Part shown: piece after piece, positions 43,893 through 57,778 of the stretch
How positions within the stretch are numbered: position 1 is the stretch's first letter
How the letters are laid out: every line of letters begins with the position of its first letter
NCBI GenBank assembly: GCA_963782445.1
Contig: CAWAJM010000002.1
Location: 1 to 64,000 of the forward strand
Direction: 5' to 3'
DNA from: ZC4RG20 sp963782445
GTDB lineage: Bacteria; Pseudomonadota; Gammaproteobacteria; Steroidobacterales; Rariloculaceae
Length of the DNA: 64,000 nucleotides
The notes under the pieces: generated by a model
What the model was told of the DNA's origin: nothing
Database searches by the model: none
What the model saw: the letters and a program-made list of their open reading frames with translations, nothing else
Position numbers and translations under genes: made by a program

Positions 43893-44447
43893 ATGGCCGA
43901 ATCCAAGAATCCCTGGACCACGTTGACCTGCCGGGTCGTTTACGACAACCCCTGGATACGCGTGGAGGAGCACGACGTCATCAACCCCTCGGGCGGGCGC
44001 AACCAATACGGCAAGGTGTGCTTCAAGAACCGCGCTGTCGCGGTCATCGCGCTCGACGCCGACGACAATCTCTATCTCGTCGGACAGCACCGCTACACGC
44101 TCGACGAGTATAGCTGGGAGCTGCCCATGGGCGGCGCCCCGCTCGACGAGACGCCGCGGGCGGCCGCCGAGCGCGAGCTGCGCGAAGAGACCGGCCTCAC
44201 GGCGCGCAGCTGGCACGAGCTCATGACGATCCACCCATCGAATTCGATCACCGACGAATGCGGCTATCTGTACCTGGCCCGCGACCTCGAAGCGGGCGTG
44301 CAGGACCCCGAGGAAACCGAAGCGCTGACCGTCAAGGTGCTGCCTTTCGGCGAAGCCTACCGCTGGGCGCTCGAAGGCCGCATCACGGACGCCATATCGC
44401 TGGCCGGCATCTTCCGGCTCGCCGCCGAGCGGGAGCGCGGACGGTGA
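43893..44447 (+). CDS. NUDIX hydrolase, ADP-ribose pyrophosphatase-like
   Basis: This 184-residue protein has a complete Nudix box, G-x5-E-x7-R-E-x-x-E-E-x-G (GGAPLDETPRAAAERELREETGL), preceded by an NPWIRVEEHDVINP segment typical of NudF/ADP-ribose type enzymes. The likely substrate is ADP-ribose or a similar nucleoside diphosphate. The stop overlaps the GTG of the response regulator, so both are expressed together. Confidence 0.85.
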   Translation: MAESKNPWTTLTCRVVYDNPWIRVEEHDVINPSGGRNQYGKVCFKNRAVAVIALDADDNLYLVGQHRYTLDEYSWELPMGGAPLDETPRAAAERELREETGLTARSWHELMTIHPSNSITDECGYLYLARDLEAGVQDPEETEALTVKVLPFGEAYRWALEGRITDAISLAGIFRLAAERERGR

Positions 44448-45139
44448 CGGGGCCCGTCGTCGCCGTCGTCGAGGACGAGGTCGCGATCCGCGACAATTAC
44501 GCGGCCGCGCTGCGCCGCCAAGGCTACCGGGTCGCGGGCTATTCGACGCGCAAACAAGCCCTGGCCGCCTTCGAGGCACGGCTGCCCGACCTCGTGATCA
44601 TCGACATCAACCTCGGCGACGAGATCGAGGGCGGCTTCGAGCTCTGCCGCGCGCTGCGGGCGCGCTCCCCGCAGTTGCCGATCATCTTCCTGACGGCGCG
44701 CGAGAGCGAGCTCGACGCCGTCTCGGGCCTGCGCCTCGGCGCGGACGATTACCTGACCAAACGCGTGAGCCTCGAGCATCTGCTCGCGCGCGTGGCCGCG
44801 CTGTTTCGCCGCACGGAGGCGTTGCGCGCGGGCGCCGACACGGCGGCACCGGTCGTCCACGGCTCCCTGTCGCTCGATCGCGACCGCATGGCGGCGAACT
44901 GGAAGGACCGGCCCGTGCCGCTCACGGTCACGGAGTTCTGGGTCGTTCACGCGCTCGCGCAGCATCCCGGTCATGTGCGTAGCCGCGAGCAGCTCATGAA
45001 CGCGGCCAACGTCGTGCTCGACGACAGCAGCGTGACCTCGCAGATCAAGCGGATCCGGGCGAAGTTCGCGGCCGTCGATCCGGACTTCGCCGCCATCGAA
45101 ACCGTCTACGGCATGGGCTACCGCTGGAAGGCCGACTGA
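44444..45139 (+). CDS. OmpR-type response regulator, dedicated sortase-system (PdsR-like)
   Basis: The GTG start gives 231 residues. The receiver domain (VAVVEDEVAIRDNYAAALRRQGY; phospho-Asp in LVIIDINLGDEIEGGFELC; IFLTARESELDAVSGLRLGADDYLTK) is followed by a winged-helix domain (PLTVTEFWVVHALAQHPGHVRSREQLM...VYGMGYRWK). The insert after the Asp and the EFWVV segment match, from memory, the response regulators of proteobacterial dedicated sortase systems. A candidate partner kinase lies at 54945-57017. No sortase gene is seen here. Confidence 0.75.
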   Translation: MTGPVVAVVEDEVAIRDNYAAALRRQGYRVAGYSTRKQALAAFEARLPDLVIIDINLGDEIEGGFELCRALRARSPQLPIIFLTARESELDAVSGLRLGADDYLTKRVSLEHLLARVAALFRRTEALRAGADTAAPVVHGSLSLDRDRMAANWKDRPVPLTVTEFWVVHALAQHPGHVRSREQLMNAANVVLDDSSVTSQIKRIRAKFAAVDPDFAAIETVYGMGYRWKAD

Positions 45140-45558
45140 CGCCGCGCGCAGTGCGTTCCCTTCCGTTTCGGCCCATGTTTCCGCGTGGAGACGCTCCCGG
45201 ACCTCGAAAGATCAACGAGTTGGACTTCGGTCTACGAATAGCGTCGTCTGCCGGCAACACTTCCGAATCCCGAAACGCCTGACGTCCGCACGGGCGCGCC
45301 GCGAAACCCGCCCAACCCTTTGATTCGACGCCCCGCTCGGCACTTGGTACGCAAATTGCTCCTCGCTGGCAGCCGAGGTCGATATCCCGAGCCACCTGCC
45401 TGACGACGATCCCGCCCGCACGCTTCGAACTCGAGACCCCCCTTCCTTGCAGCGACGCCAGGCGCGCGGCGGTGAGGTCGGTGCGGCGGCGGCGAAAGGC
45501 AGACGGCGCGGAACGAGCGGCACCCGGCACCGATAATCACTACGAGCGTCACAAGCGA
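45140..45558. other. Intergenic region, no gene recognised
   Basis: This 419-bp stretch separates the response regulator and the glycosyltransferase. Open frames exist on both strands but none has family resemblance or a ribosome-binding site. It probably holds the glycosyltransferase promoter, which I cannot place. Confidence 0.3.
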
Positions 45559-46914
45559 ATGAACGTATCAAGCCTTGCCCAGGCGGCCCGATTCCACGGC
45601 CGTGCCGCCGGCTCTCGCAGAGCCATGGACCACCTGATTCACTTCGTCATCTTCGGCGGGCTGCTGGCCGGCTTCGTGCTCGCCACGCTCCGGGCCCTGC
45701 ATCCGAGCGCCGACTTCCTCGCCAAGCACCCCTGGACCGAGCCGTTCCTCACGCCGGCGCTGATCTGGTTCGCGCTCGGCATGGCCCTGCTCGCGACCCG
45801 AACGCTGCTCTGGCTGCTCTACCGGCCCTACGAGCCCGTCTCGGACGCGGAGGCGCCGTTCCTCACGGTCGTGATTCCGGCCTACAACGAGGGCGCCCAA
45901 GTCCGCCGCTCCATCGTCTCCTCGGCCACGTCGCGCTACCCGCGCGATCGCCTGGAGATCATCGTGGTCGACGACGGCAGCCGAGACGATACCTGGGAGC
46001 ACATCAGCGCCGCCGCGGCCGACTATCCCGACCTCGTGCGCGCGATCCGCTTCGATCGCAACCGCGGCAAGCGCGATGCGCTCGCGGCGGCCTTCCGCGA
46101 GGCGCGCGGGGAGGTCGTCGTCACGCTCGACTCGGACAGCGTCATCGAGCCCGAATCGCTGGCCGCGATCGCGGGCCCGTTCCGCGACCCGCGCGTCGGC
46201 GCGGTCGGCGGCAAGGTCAGCGTCCTGAACCGCTTCGAGGCCCTGTTGCCGCGCATGCTGCACGTCCAGTTCGTGCTGTCGTTCGACTTCCTGCGCAGCA
46301 CCCAATCGTGCTACGGCGCGGTGTTCTGCTGTCCGGGCGCGTTCTCGGCCTACCGCATGGCGCTCGTTCGCCGCGTGCTGCCGACCTGGCTCGAGCAGCG
46401 CTTCCTCGGCGCCCGGTGCAACACGGGCGAGGACCGTGCGCTGACGAACGACATCCTCGGGCTCGGCTACGCCTCGGTCTACCAGCGCACGGCCGTCGTC
46501 CATACGCTGGTCCCCGCGAGCTACCGCAAGCTCTGCCGCATGTACCTGCGCTGGGACCGGAGCTACGTACGCGAGGAAATCCGGCTGCTGCGCTCGATTT
46601 GCTGGAAGCTGAACCCGGTCGCGAGGGTCATGACCCTGTTCGAGAAGTCGATCACGAACCTGCGCATTCCGATCGGTCTCATGTCGATGGGGCTGCTCGT
46701 CGTGCTCGCGGTGGAGGACCCGTGGACGATCCTGCGCCTCGTCGCGGCCATCGGTGCGGCAGCGCTGTTCTACATGCTTTATTACATCAAGAGCGAGCGC
46801 AACTGGGAGTTTAAGTACGGCATCCTCTATGCCTACTTCGCGACCTTCGGTCTGTTCTGGGTCTTTCCTTACGCGCTCATGACTCTGCGCAACCGGTCCT
46901 GGATGACGCGCTAG
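45559..46914 (+). CDS. Family 2 glycosyltransferase, NodC/hyaluronan synthase-like
   Basis: This processive-type membrane enzyme has about 451 residues. Two N-terminal membrane helices are followed by the GT2 domain (LTVVIPAYNEGAQV; VVDDGSRDDTWEH; TLDSDSVIEPE; TGEDRALTNDIL; the R-x-x-R-W-type LRWDRSYVREE) and three or four C-terminal helices. The pattern matches NodC, chitin and hyaluronan synthases, so it may polymerise an exopolysaccharide. The sugar is unknown. It is monocistronic. Confidence 0.85.
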   Translation: MNVSSLAQAARFHGRAAGSRRAMDHLIHFVIFGGLLAGFVLATLRALHPSADFLAKHPWTEPFLTPALIWFALGMALLATRTLLWLLYRPYEPVSDAEAPFLTVVIPAYNEGAQVRRSIVSSATSRYPRDRLEIIVVDDGSRDDTWEHISAAAADYPDLVRAIRFDRNRGKRDALAAAFREARGEVVVTLDSDSVIEPESLAAIAGPFRDPRVGAVGGKVSVLNRFEALLPRMLHVQFVLSFDFLRSTQSCYGAVFCCPGAFSAYRMALVRRVLPTWLEQRFLGARCNTGEDRALTNDILGLGYASVYQRTAVVHTLVPASYRKLCRMYLRWDRSYVREEIRLLRSICWKLNPVARVMTLFEKSITNLRIPIGLMSMGLLVVLAVEDPWTILRLVAAIGAAALFYMLYYIKSERNWEFKYGILYAYFATFGLFWVFPYALMTLRNRSWMTR

Positions 46915-47008
46915 CGGCGTCCGCCGAGCCTGCGGCCGGCCCACTCGGGGGGCCGGCCGCCCAACCTGCACGACGCGGCCGCCGGGCCGCGGGCCAGGGG
47001 GTGCCAGA

Positions 47009-47037
47009 TTGACGCCCCCTGCCGTCGTTTTTATAGT
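47009..47037 (+). promoter_or_regulatory. Sigma-70 promoter upstream of gltB
   Basis: TTGACG (47009-47014), 17 bases, TATAGT (47032-47037). Transcription would begin near 47044 and leave a leader of about 320 nt before gltB. The -35 lies inside a GC-rich inverted repeat (46995-47021). Confidence 0.7.
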
Positions 47038-47043
47038 TAACGG

Positions 47044-47252
47044 TCGGCACTAAGCTGCTCTGGCCCGCGAGGGCCCGTCCGCGGCGGATCCATTGAGGCC
47101 GAAGGACTGATACGAACGCGAACGGGGCGGGAAGCCCCGGCGCGCGCACCCGGCGGCGAAAGCTCGCCGGCACCGAGACGGCGGCGCACCGCCAGAACCT
47201 GCGATAAGAATTTGCATCGGCGGAGCAGCTTCGGTCTTCGCCAGGGAGAATC
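47044..47252 (+). other. Structured 5' untranslated leader of gltBD
   Basis: About 210 nt lie between the predicted transcription start and the small leader ORF. Several local hairpins can form, for example GGGGCGGGAAGCCCCG, CCGGCG...CGCCGG and GGCGGCGCACCGCC. No riboswitch consensus is recognised, but the length and structure are unusual for a housekeeping leader. Confidence 0.4.
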
Positions 47253-47364
47253 ATGACTCCAGCCGCAAAGAACACGAAGCGCGCCGCCGCTGCCCGGGGG
47301 AAACACTCGTCCACGCGCAGCGGGCGCGCGGAACGTCGAGCCACGAACCGGACTGGTACTGAAC

Positions 47365-47375
<11 letters not shown>
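47253..47375 (+). CDS. Small basic leader peptide ORF overlapping gltB
   Basis: The 40-codon frame has its ATG at 47253, with AGGGAGA at the ideal distance. The peptide (MTPAAKNTKRAAAARGKHSS and on to EHER) is rich in Arg, Lys and Ala and has no signal or membrane segment. Its stop (47373-47375) lies 11 bases into gltB, whose own ATG at 47365 has no clear ribosome-binding site. Translation of gltB could be coupled to this frame. There is no homology evidence; a chance frame in GC-rich DNA is possible. Confidence 0.45.
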
Positions 47376-51963
<4,588 letters not shown>

Positions 51964-51982
51964 CAGGGATTCGAGCCGACTT

Positions 51983-53476
51983 ATGGGCAAGCCGACAGGA
52001 TTCATGGAGTACCCGAAGAAGAGCGTGCCGTACCGGGACGCTCTCGAGCGCAGCCGCGACTTCGGGGAGATTTACACCGAGGCCAACGAGGACAACCTCA
52101 AGATTCAGGGGGCCCGCTGCATGGACTGCGGCGTCCCGTTCTGCCAGTCCGCGACGGGCTGTCCCGTCGACAACCTGATCCCGGAGTGGAACGACCTCGT
52201 CTATCAGGGCCGCTGGCAGGAGGCGCTCGAGCGCCTGCACAAGACGAACAACTTCCCGGAGTTCACGGGCCGCGCCTGCCCGGCGCCCTGCGAAGGCGCC
52301 TGCGTGCTCGGCATCACGGACCCGGCCGTCACGATCAAGAACATCGAGAACGCGATCATCGATCGCGGCTTCGCCGAGGGCTGGGTCAAGCCACGCACGC
52401 CGCAGCACCGCACGGGCCGGCGCGTGGCCGTCGTCGGCTCCGGCCCGGCGGGGCTCGCGGCCGCCGATCAGCTCAACAGCGCGGGCCACTCGGTCACGGT
52501 CTACGAGCGCGCGGACCGCATCGGCGGGCTGCTCATGTACGGGATCCCGAACATGAAGCTCGACAAGCGCGTCGTCGAGCGTCGCGTCGGCCTGTTGCGC
52601 GAAGCGGGCGTCGAGTTCGTGACCAACGCCAACGTCGGCAAGAACGTGGACGCGGCCGAGCTCAAGGCGCGCTTCGACGCCCTGCTGCTCGCGACGGGCG
52701 CGACTCGGCCGCGGGATCTGTCTGTCCCCGGCCGCGACCTCGACGGCATCCATTTCGCCATGGAGTTCCTGACGGCGAACACGCAGAGTCTGCTCGACAG
52801 CAACCTCGCGGACGGCCGCTACATCAGCGCCAAGGACAAGAACGTCCTCGTCATCGGCGGCGGCGACACGGGCGCGGACTGCATCGGCACCTCGCTGCGG
52901 CACGGCTGCCGCAACATCGTGAACCTCGAGTTGCTCGATCAGCCGCCGCCGCAGCGCGCACCGGGCAATCCCTGGCCCGAGTGGCCCAAGATTCTGCGCA
53001 CCGACTACGCGCACGAGGAGGCCATCGCGCGCTTCGGCGCGGATCCGCGCAGCTTCGCGATCGTCTCCCGGCAATTCCTCGGCGACGAGACCGACCGCGT
53101 GCAGCGCGTCGAGACGGCGCGCGTGCGCTGGGCCTTGAACGGCGGCCGGCTCGAGATGACGGAGATCGAGGACAGCATCCAGCACCTCGAAGCCGATCTC
53201 GTGCTGCTCGCGATGGGGTTCCTGGGCCCCGAGCACTACGTCTCCGAGGCGCTCGGCGTCGAAACCGACGCGCGCTCGAATTACGCGGCCGCGCACGGCA
53301 GCTTCGAGACGAACGTCCCGGGCGTCTTCGCGGCGGGCGATTGCCGCCGCGGCCAGTCGCTCGTGGTCTGGGCCATCAACGAAGGCCGCGGCGCGGCGCG
53401 CGCCGTGGACATCTACCTGCGCGGCACGAGCGCGCTGCCCGCGCCCGGCATCACGCTCGGCACGGCCGCCGGCTGA
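51983..53476 (+). CDS. gltD: Glutamate synthase (NADPH) small subunit
   Basis: This 497-residue FAD/NADPH oxidoreductase supplies electrons to GltB. N-terminal Fe-S cysteines (RCMDCGVPFCQSATGCP; ACPAPCEGACVLG) are followed by the FAD motif VVGSGPAGLAAADQL and the NADPH motif VIGGGDTGADCIGTSL, and a C-terminal GVFAAGDCRRGQSLVVWAI. Its stop overlaps the first base of REPIN-like copy D. Confidence 0.97.
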   Translation: MGKPTGFMEYPKKSVPYRDALERSRDFGEIYTEANEDNLKIQGARCMDCGVPFCQSATGCPVDNLIPEWNDLVYQGRWQEALERLHKTNNFPEFTGRACPAPCEGACVLGITDPAVTIKNIENAIIDRGFAEGWVKPRTPQHRTGRRVAVVGSGPAGLAAADQLNSAGHSVTVYERADRIGGLLMYGIPNMKLDKRVVERRVGLLREAGVEFVTNANVGKNVDAAELKARFDALLLATGATRPRDLSVPGRDLDGIHFAMEFLTANTQSLLDSNLADGRYISAKDKNVLVIGGGDTGADCIGTSLRHGCRNIVNLELLDQPPPQRAPGNPWPEWPKILRTDYAHEEAIARFGADPRSFAIVSRQFLGDETDRVQRVETARVRWALNGGRLEMTEIEDSIQHLEADLVLLAMGFLGPEHYVSEALGVETDARSNYAAAHGSFETNVPGVFAAGDCRRGQSLVVWAINEGRGAARAVDIYLRGTSALPAPGITLGTAAG

Positions 53477-53560
53477 AGGGGTCAGAGCCCTTTTTCGCGG
53501 TCCGCGCCGGCGCCCGTCCGGCGGGTGCGCCCGGGCGAAAAAGGGCTCTGACCCCTTTTT
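53476..53560. repeat. REPIN-like inverted pair, copy D
   Basis: The left unit (53476-53496) lacks the first three A of the consensus and shares its first A with the gltD stop. The right unit is 53537-53560. They are separated by 40 bp. The copy lies between co-directional gltD and msrA. Confidence 0.85.
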
Positions 53561-53621
53561 CGGGAACCGAGGCGCCCGTGCGCGTTGTCCAATTCGGCAT
53601 CCTGAGCCTCTAGGAGCCCTT

Positions 53622-54254
53622 ATGTTCGGTCGTAAAGTCGTGACCTTCGCCGACGCCTCGCAGGCGCTGCCGGGCCGGGCCGAGCCGCTCGCCGTTACCA
53701 ACGAGCATTTCGTGCTGCACCGGCCCATTCAGCCGCCGTTCCCGGCCGGTCTCGAGCAGGCCGTGTTCGGCCTCGGCTGCTTCTGGGGCGCGGAGCGGCG
53801 CTTCTGGACCGAGGGCGGCGTCTACACGACGGCCGTGGGCTATGCGGGCGGCTTCACGCCGAACCCCAGCTACGAGGAGGTCTGCACGGGCCTCACGGGC
53901 CATGCCGAGGTCGTGCTCGTCGTTTACGATCCCGAAGCCGTCTCGTTCGAGCGGCTCCTCGAGACGTTCTGGGAAGCCCACGACCCGACGCAGGGCATGC
54001 GCCAGGGCAACGACATCGGCACGCAGTACCGCTCGACGATCTACGTCGACGGTGACGCGCGCCTGGCTGCCGCCGAGGGCAGCCGCGATCGCTACGCGCA
54101 CCGGCTCGCCGAACGCGGCTACGGGCCGATCACGACCGAAATCCGCGCGGCACCGCCGTTCTACTACGCCGAGGACTACCACCAGCAGTATCTCGCGAAG
54201 AATCCGCGCGGCTACTGCGGACTCGGCGGCACGGGCGTGTGCTACGCCGGCTGA
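53622..54254 (+). CDS. msrA: Peptide-methionine (S)-S-oxide reductase
   Basis: This 210-residue repair enzyme reduces methionine-S-sulfoxide. It has the active-site GCFWGAERRFW, the binding motifs YAGGFTPNPSYEEVCTG and HDPTQGMRQGNDIGTQYRS, and a resolving Cys pair near the C-terminus (GYCGLGGTGVCYAG). The extended N-terminus (about 50 residues before GCFWG) is as in E. coli-type MsrA. It is cytoplasmic, with no signal peptide. Confidence 0.96.
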   Translation: MFGRKVVTFADASQALPGRAEPLAVTNEHFVLHRPIQPPFPAGLEQAVFGLGCFWGAERRFWTEGGVYTTAVGYAGGFTPNPSYEEVCTGLTGHAEVVLVVYDPEAVSFERLLETFWEAHDPTQGMRQGNDIGTQYRSTIYVDGDARLAAAEGSRDRYAHRLAERGYGPITTEIRAAPPFYYAEDYHQQYLAKNPRGYCGLGGTGVCYAG

Positions 54255-54345
54255 GAACGAGGCCGCATGCACGCATGCTGGGCTGCATGAACCCGACCAC
54301 GCAGGGCCGCCGCGGCCGTCGCCGCCGCTGGCGCCGAGGCGCAGC

Positions 54346-54921
54346 ATGACTGCGCGCTACATCGTCGGCGGCTGGGCAGCCTGTTGGGGCATCGTGTTCT
54401 CGTACTGGATGCTCGCGGCCCTGCGCGCGAAGCGCAACGCGCAACCTCACCGGGACTGGGCGAGGTTGGGCGTGCGCGTCGCGGCGCTCGTTGTCGCGCT
54501 CGCGGTGCTGCGCTTCGGCGGCCCGCGCCCCGACGCGGCGGCACCCGCCTGGCTTCCGGCCGGGCCCGCGGCCGGCGCGCTCGGCGCCGGGTTCACGGCG
54601 CTCGGCCTCGCTTTCGCCGCCTGGGCGCGCGTTCACCTCGGCCGGAACTGGGGCATGCCCATGGCCGTGAAGCAGAACCCCGAGCTCGTCGGCAGCGGAC
54701 CGTACGCATACGTGCGCCATCCGATTTACACGGGCCTGCTCGTCGCGCTGCTGGCCTCGACGCTCGTCATCGGCTACTGGTTCCTCGGCCTCGCGCTGAT
54801 CTCCGGCATCTACATGGTCTTCAGCGCCCGGCGCGAGGAGCGCACGCTGCTCGGGCAATTTCCGGAACCGTACGCCGCTTACATGCAGCGCACGAAGATG
54901 CTGGTCCCGTTCGTGTTCTAG
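54346..54921 (+). CDS. Isoprenylcysteine carboxyl methyltransferase (ICMT) family membrane protein
   Basis: This 191-residue protein has four to five membrane helices. The C-terminal signature GPYAYVRHPIYTGLLVALL and the terminal REERTLLGQFPEPYAAYMQRT match the ICMT/phospholipid methyltransferase superfamily (SAM site R-H-P-x-Y...E-E). Bacterial members have unclear substrates. It follows msrA by 91 bp and may be co-transcribed. Confidence 0.85.
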   Translation: MTARYIVGGWAACWGIVFSYWMLAALRAKRNAQPHRDWARLGVRVAALVVALAVLRFGGPRPDAAAPAWLPAGPAAGALGAGFTALGLAFAAWARVHLGRNWGMPMAVKQNPELVGSGPYAYVRHPIYTGLLVALLASTLVIGYWFLGLALISGIYMVFSARREERTLLGQFPEPYAAYMQRTKMLVPFVF

Positions 54922-54944
54922 TGGCCTAAGGCCACTAGTCGGCC

Positions 54945-57017
54945 TCAGGCCGCGCGCGCCGGATACCGTACGCCGAACTCGACGCCTGAGCCGTCCGGCA
55001 GGTTCGCCGCTTCCGCGCCGCCGCCGTGGAACTCCGCGATGAGCGCGACGATGTGCAGACCCAGGCCCAAATGCGGCTCGCCGTCGGCGCGCCTGCGCAC
55101 CGAGACCATCGAATCGAAGAGGCGGCTGCGCATGCCTTCGGGCAGCAACGGGCCGCGGTTCCGGACCCAAAGGCGCCAGCCGCCGCCGACCGCGTCGAGC
55201 CCGATCTCGATGAGACTCCGCGGCGGACTGAAGCTCACGGCATTGTCGACGAGCTTGTCGATGAGCTGCGCCGTGAGCTCCGCCGAGCCGAAGGCCTCGG
55301 CGGCGCCCGTCTCGACCCGGCAGACGAAGCGGCGCTCGGTATAGATGTCCGCGTAGGCATGGCTGCAGGACTCGACGACGGCTGCGAGGTCGAACGGCTC
55401 GGGCCGTGTGTCGCCGATGGCCTGCTCGATACGCGTCGCCTCGCCCATGGCCGCCAGGATCGCATCGAGCCGCGCCGTGCCTTGGCGCAGCCGCTCGAGA
55501 TAGGGCAGGGCCGAGGGTTCGGCGACCTCCTGCTCGAGGTTGTCCAGGGAGGTCGAGACGACGGCCAGCGGCGTCCTGAGCTCGTGGGAGAGCTTGCCGG
55601 CCAGCGTGCGCAGGTACTGCGTGTGCTCGCGCAGGCGCTCGAGCAGCCGCCCGAAGCTGCGCGCGAGGTCGCCGAGCTCATCGCCGGCACCGCGGCCCGG
55701 CAGCGCGACCTCGATCTCGCCCTTGGGGCCGACAGCCGTCTCGGCCGCCCGGGCGAGACGCCGCACGCGCAGCGACAGCAGCGTCGCGAAGCCGAGCAGC
55801 CCCGCGGCCGCGACGGCCGTCGCGAGCAGCGTGAACGACATCAGCCGCACGAGCGCACGATCGGTGAGCGTCAGAATCGGATCGCTGGCCTGCTCGAGCA
55901 CGACGGCGCCGATGACGTCCCCGTTCGCGCGGATCGGCACGCCTGCAGCAACGACCGTGCTGCCGCCCGGGCCGTCCCGATACCAGGCCGCGCCCGGCCG
56001 GCCGGCCAGCGCGCCATCGAGCGGCGCGCCCCCGAGCCGTCCCGGGCGCGACTGCAGGCGGTCGTAGGCCGGATCGTGGCGCTGCAGCAGCGCCGCGAAA
56101 AGGCGGTCGGCCACGCCGAGCGGCGCCGGATCCGCGGCCGGCGCGACGGCGCCGGTATCGGCCAGCACCCAGCCGTCGCGATTCAAGACGCGGAACCGGC
56201 TCCCCGTGCGGTCGAACTCGTCGAGGAGACGGTTCAGGTCCGGCCGCTCGTAGATCAGCGGGCCCGGGGCCCCCGCGCCCCAGGTCGAGGCTACCGAGAC
56301 CGCATAGCCGGCGCCGGCGTGATCGACATCGACGACGGCCAGGCCGAGGTTCCGGCCGGTCAGGGCGAGCGGGACGCGCGACTCGACGGCGAAGCCTTTG
56401 GGCGTTTCCTGCCAGGCCGCGACGACGCGGTCCTCGTAGTCGCCCGTCGGCTTGAACAGCGGCGGCGCGGTCCGCTGCGCCCGGAACGTGCCGGGAGCCC
56501 GCGTCGAGAGCAGCAGCCACTGCAGCGCGCCGTCCGCGCCGCGCAGCGCGAGCACGAGCCGGTCGCCATAGGGCCCCGAGCCCGGGGCGCCTTCGTAGAC
56601 GAGGTCGGGGTCGGTGGCCTCGACATAGAGGTAGACGTAGCGCCCCTGAATGCCGGCCCAGTAGCGATCGCGGGCCCCGAGCGCGGTCCCCGCGTCCGGC
56701 GGCCCGGGGGTCAGCGGCGGCGTCCAGTCGTCGCGGGAACCATCCACGACCGGCGCCGGCACCGCGTCGAGCGGCGCGGCATAAACGGCCGCCCCGCCTT
56801 TCGGCGCCCCAAGGTCGCCCCGAGCTCCGGCCTGCGCCGCGGCCTGCACCGCAGGCTGGCTGCCGAGCGCAGCGGCGACCGTATCGGCGCTCGCGACGAG
56901 GGCGCGCTCGAGCCCCGCGCGCAGCGTCGCCTCCATCTCCTGCACGAACCGATAGCCGGCCCAAGGCAGGACCAGCGTCAGCAGCCCGAAGGCCAGCAAT
57001 TGCTTACGCAGCGACAT
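54945..57017 (-). CDS. Sensor histidine kinase, dedicated sortase-system (PdsS-like)
   Basis: This 690-residue protein has an N-terminal helix (QLLAFGLLTLVLPWAG), a large periplasmic sensor with a carbohydrate-binding-like segment (VVDGSRDDWTPPL...YVYLYVEATDPDLVYE), a second helix (about residues 390-418) and a HAMP region. The HisKA domain follows (LAGKLSHELRTPLAVVSTSL) and then the ATPase (DNAVSFSPP; GLGLHIVALIAEFHGG). Size and layout match, from memory, the histidine kinases of proteobacterial dedicated sortase systems. The likely partner is the regulator at 44444-45139. It stands convergent to the ICMT-family gene. Confidence 0.75.
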   Translation of the reverse strand: MSLRKQLLAFGLLTLVLPWAGYRFVQEMEATLRAGLERALVASADTVAAALGSQPAVQAAAQAGARGDLGAPKGGAAVYAAPLDAVPAPVVDGSRDDWTPPLTPGPPDAGTALGARDRYWAGIQGRYVYLYVEATDPDLVYEGAPGSGPYGDRLVLALRGADGALQWLLLSTRAPGTFRAQRTAPPLFKPTGDYEDRVVAAWQETPKGFAVESRVPLALTGRNLGLAVVDVDHAGAGYAVSVASTWGAGAPGPLIYERPDLNRLLDEFDRTGSRFRVLNRDGWVLADTGAVAPAADPAPLGVADRLFAALLQRHDPAYDRLQSRPGRLGGAPLDGALAGRPGAAWYRDGPGGSTVVAAGVPIRANGDVIGAVVLEQASDPILTLTDRALVRLMSFTLLATAVAAAGLLGFATLLSLRVRRLARAAETAVGPKGEIEVALPGRGAGDELGDLARSFGRLLERLREHTQYLRTLAGKLSHELRTPLAVVSTSLDNLEQEVAEPSALPYLERLRQGTARLDAILAAMGEATRIEQAIGDTRPEPFDLAAVVESCSHAYADIYTERRFVCRVETGAAEAFGSAELTAQLIDKLVDNAVSFSPPRSLIEIGLDAVGGGWRLWVRNRGPLLPEGMRSRLFDSMVSVRRRADGEPHLGLGLHIVALIAEFHGGGAEAANLPDGSGVEFGVRYPARAA

Positions 57018-57137
57018 CGAGATCGGGGAGACTGTTTCCGGGTTGCGGGCCCCGGGCCCGGCCCGTGAGAACTATACTCGGGTGGCGGGCCCCGGGCGCG
57101 CAGCGCGCACGGATCGTTAGATCGCGAAAGGCATCAC

Positions 57138-57752
57138 ATGGACCTCCGAATCGACAAGCTGCTCACGGCCTGGTTCGGGCCGCCGCCGACGACGCAGGCC
57201 GACGTCGAGGCGTGCCTCTCGAAGTGGTTCCGGGCCGACCCGGACGCCGACCGCGACCTGGAGGCCCGCTTCGGCACGCTCGCTGCGGCCGCCGCGAACG
57301 GCGAGCTCGAGGACTGGCGCGCGACGCCGCGCAGCCGCCTCGCGCTGATCCTGCTGTTCGACCAGCTGCCGCGGCAGCTGCACCGCGGCACGGCCGCCGC
57401 TTTCGCGGGGGACGACCGCGCCCTGGAGCTCACGCTGACGGGCATCGAGCACGGCATGGACCTCGAGCTCGCACCGCTCGAGCGCGCCTTTTTCTACACG
57501 CCCATGGAGCACTCGGAATCGCTGCCGATCCAGGAGCTCGGCGTATTGAAATTTGCGGCGCTCGCGGGCGACCCGGACGCGCCCGAGATGCTGCGGGGCA
57601 CGCTGCAGACGTTTGCGAAGTTTGCGCGCGAGCACCGCGACATCGTCGCCCGCTTCGGGCGCTTTCCGCATCGCAACCGCGTTTTCGGCCGCGAAAACAC
57701 CCCGGAGGAGGCGGCTTGGCTCGGCGGCGGCGGGCCCACTTTCGGTCAATAA
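57138..57752 (+). CDS. DUF924 family protein
   Basis: This 204-residue helical protein of the DUF924 family has the characteristic ILLFDQLPRQLHRGTAAAFAGD, FFYTPMEHSESLPIQE and RFGRFPHRNRVFGRENTPEE. It resembles a TPR-like fold; the function is unknown. The ATG at 57138 is 120 bp from the divergent kinase. The thiolase gene follows after 26 bp. Confidence 0.92.
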   Translation: MDLRIDKLLTAWFGPPPTTQADVEACLSKWFRADPDADRDLEARFGTLAAAAANGELEDWRATPRSRLALILLFDQLPRQLHRGTAAAFAGDDRALELTLTGIEHGMDLELAPLERAFFYTPMEHSESLPIQELGVLKFAALAGDPDAPEMLRGTLQTFAKFAREHRDIVARFGRFPHRNRVFGRENTPEEAAWLGGGGPTFGQ

Positions 57753-57778
57753 GGAAGAACGAAGTCAGGAGGCTCCGC

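Noticed and set aside
45212..45571. Minus-strand open frames in the 45.1-45.6 kb gap
   Set aside because: Arg/Pro-rich composition typical of chance frames in GC-rich DNA, with no ribosome-binding site or recognisable domain.
46995..47021. GC-rich hairpin followed by a T run, as a terminator of the glycosyltransferase gene
   Set aside because: The right arm overlaps TTGACG, and TATAGT follows at a 17-base spacing, so a promoter explains the sequence better. A dual role cannot be excluded.
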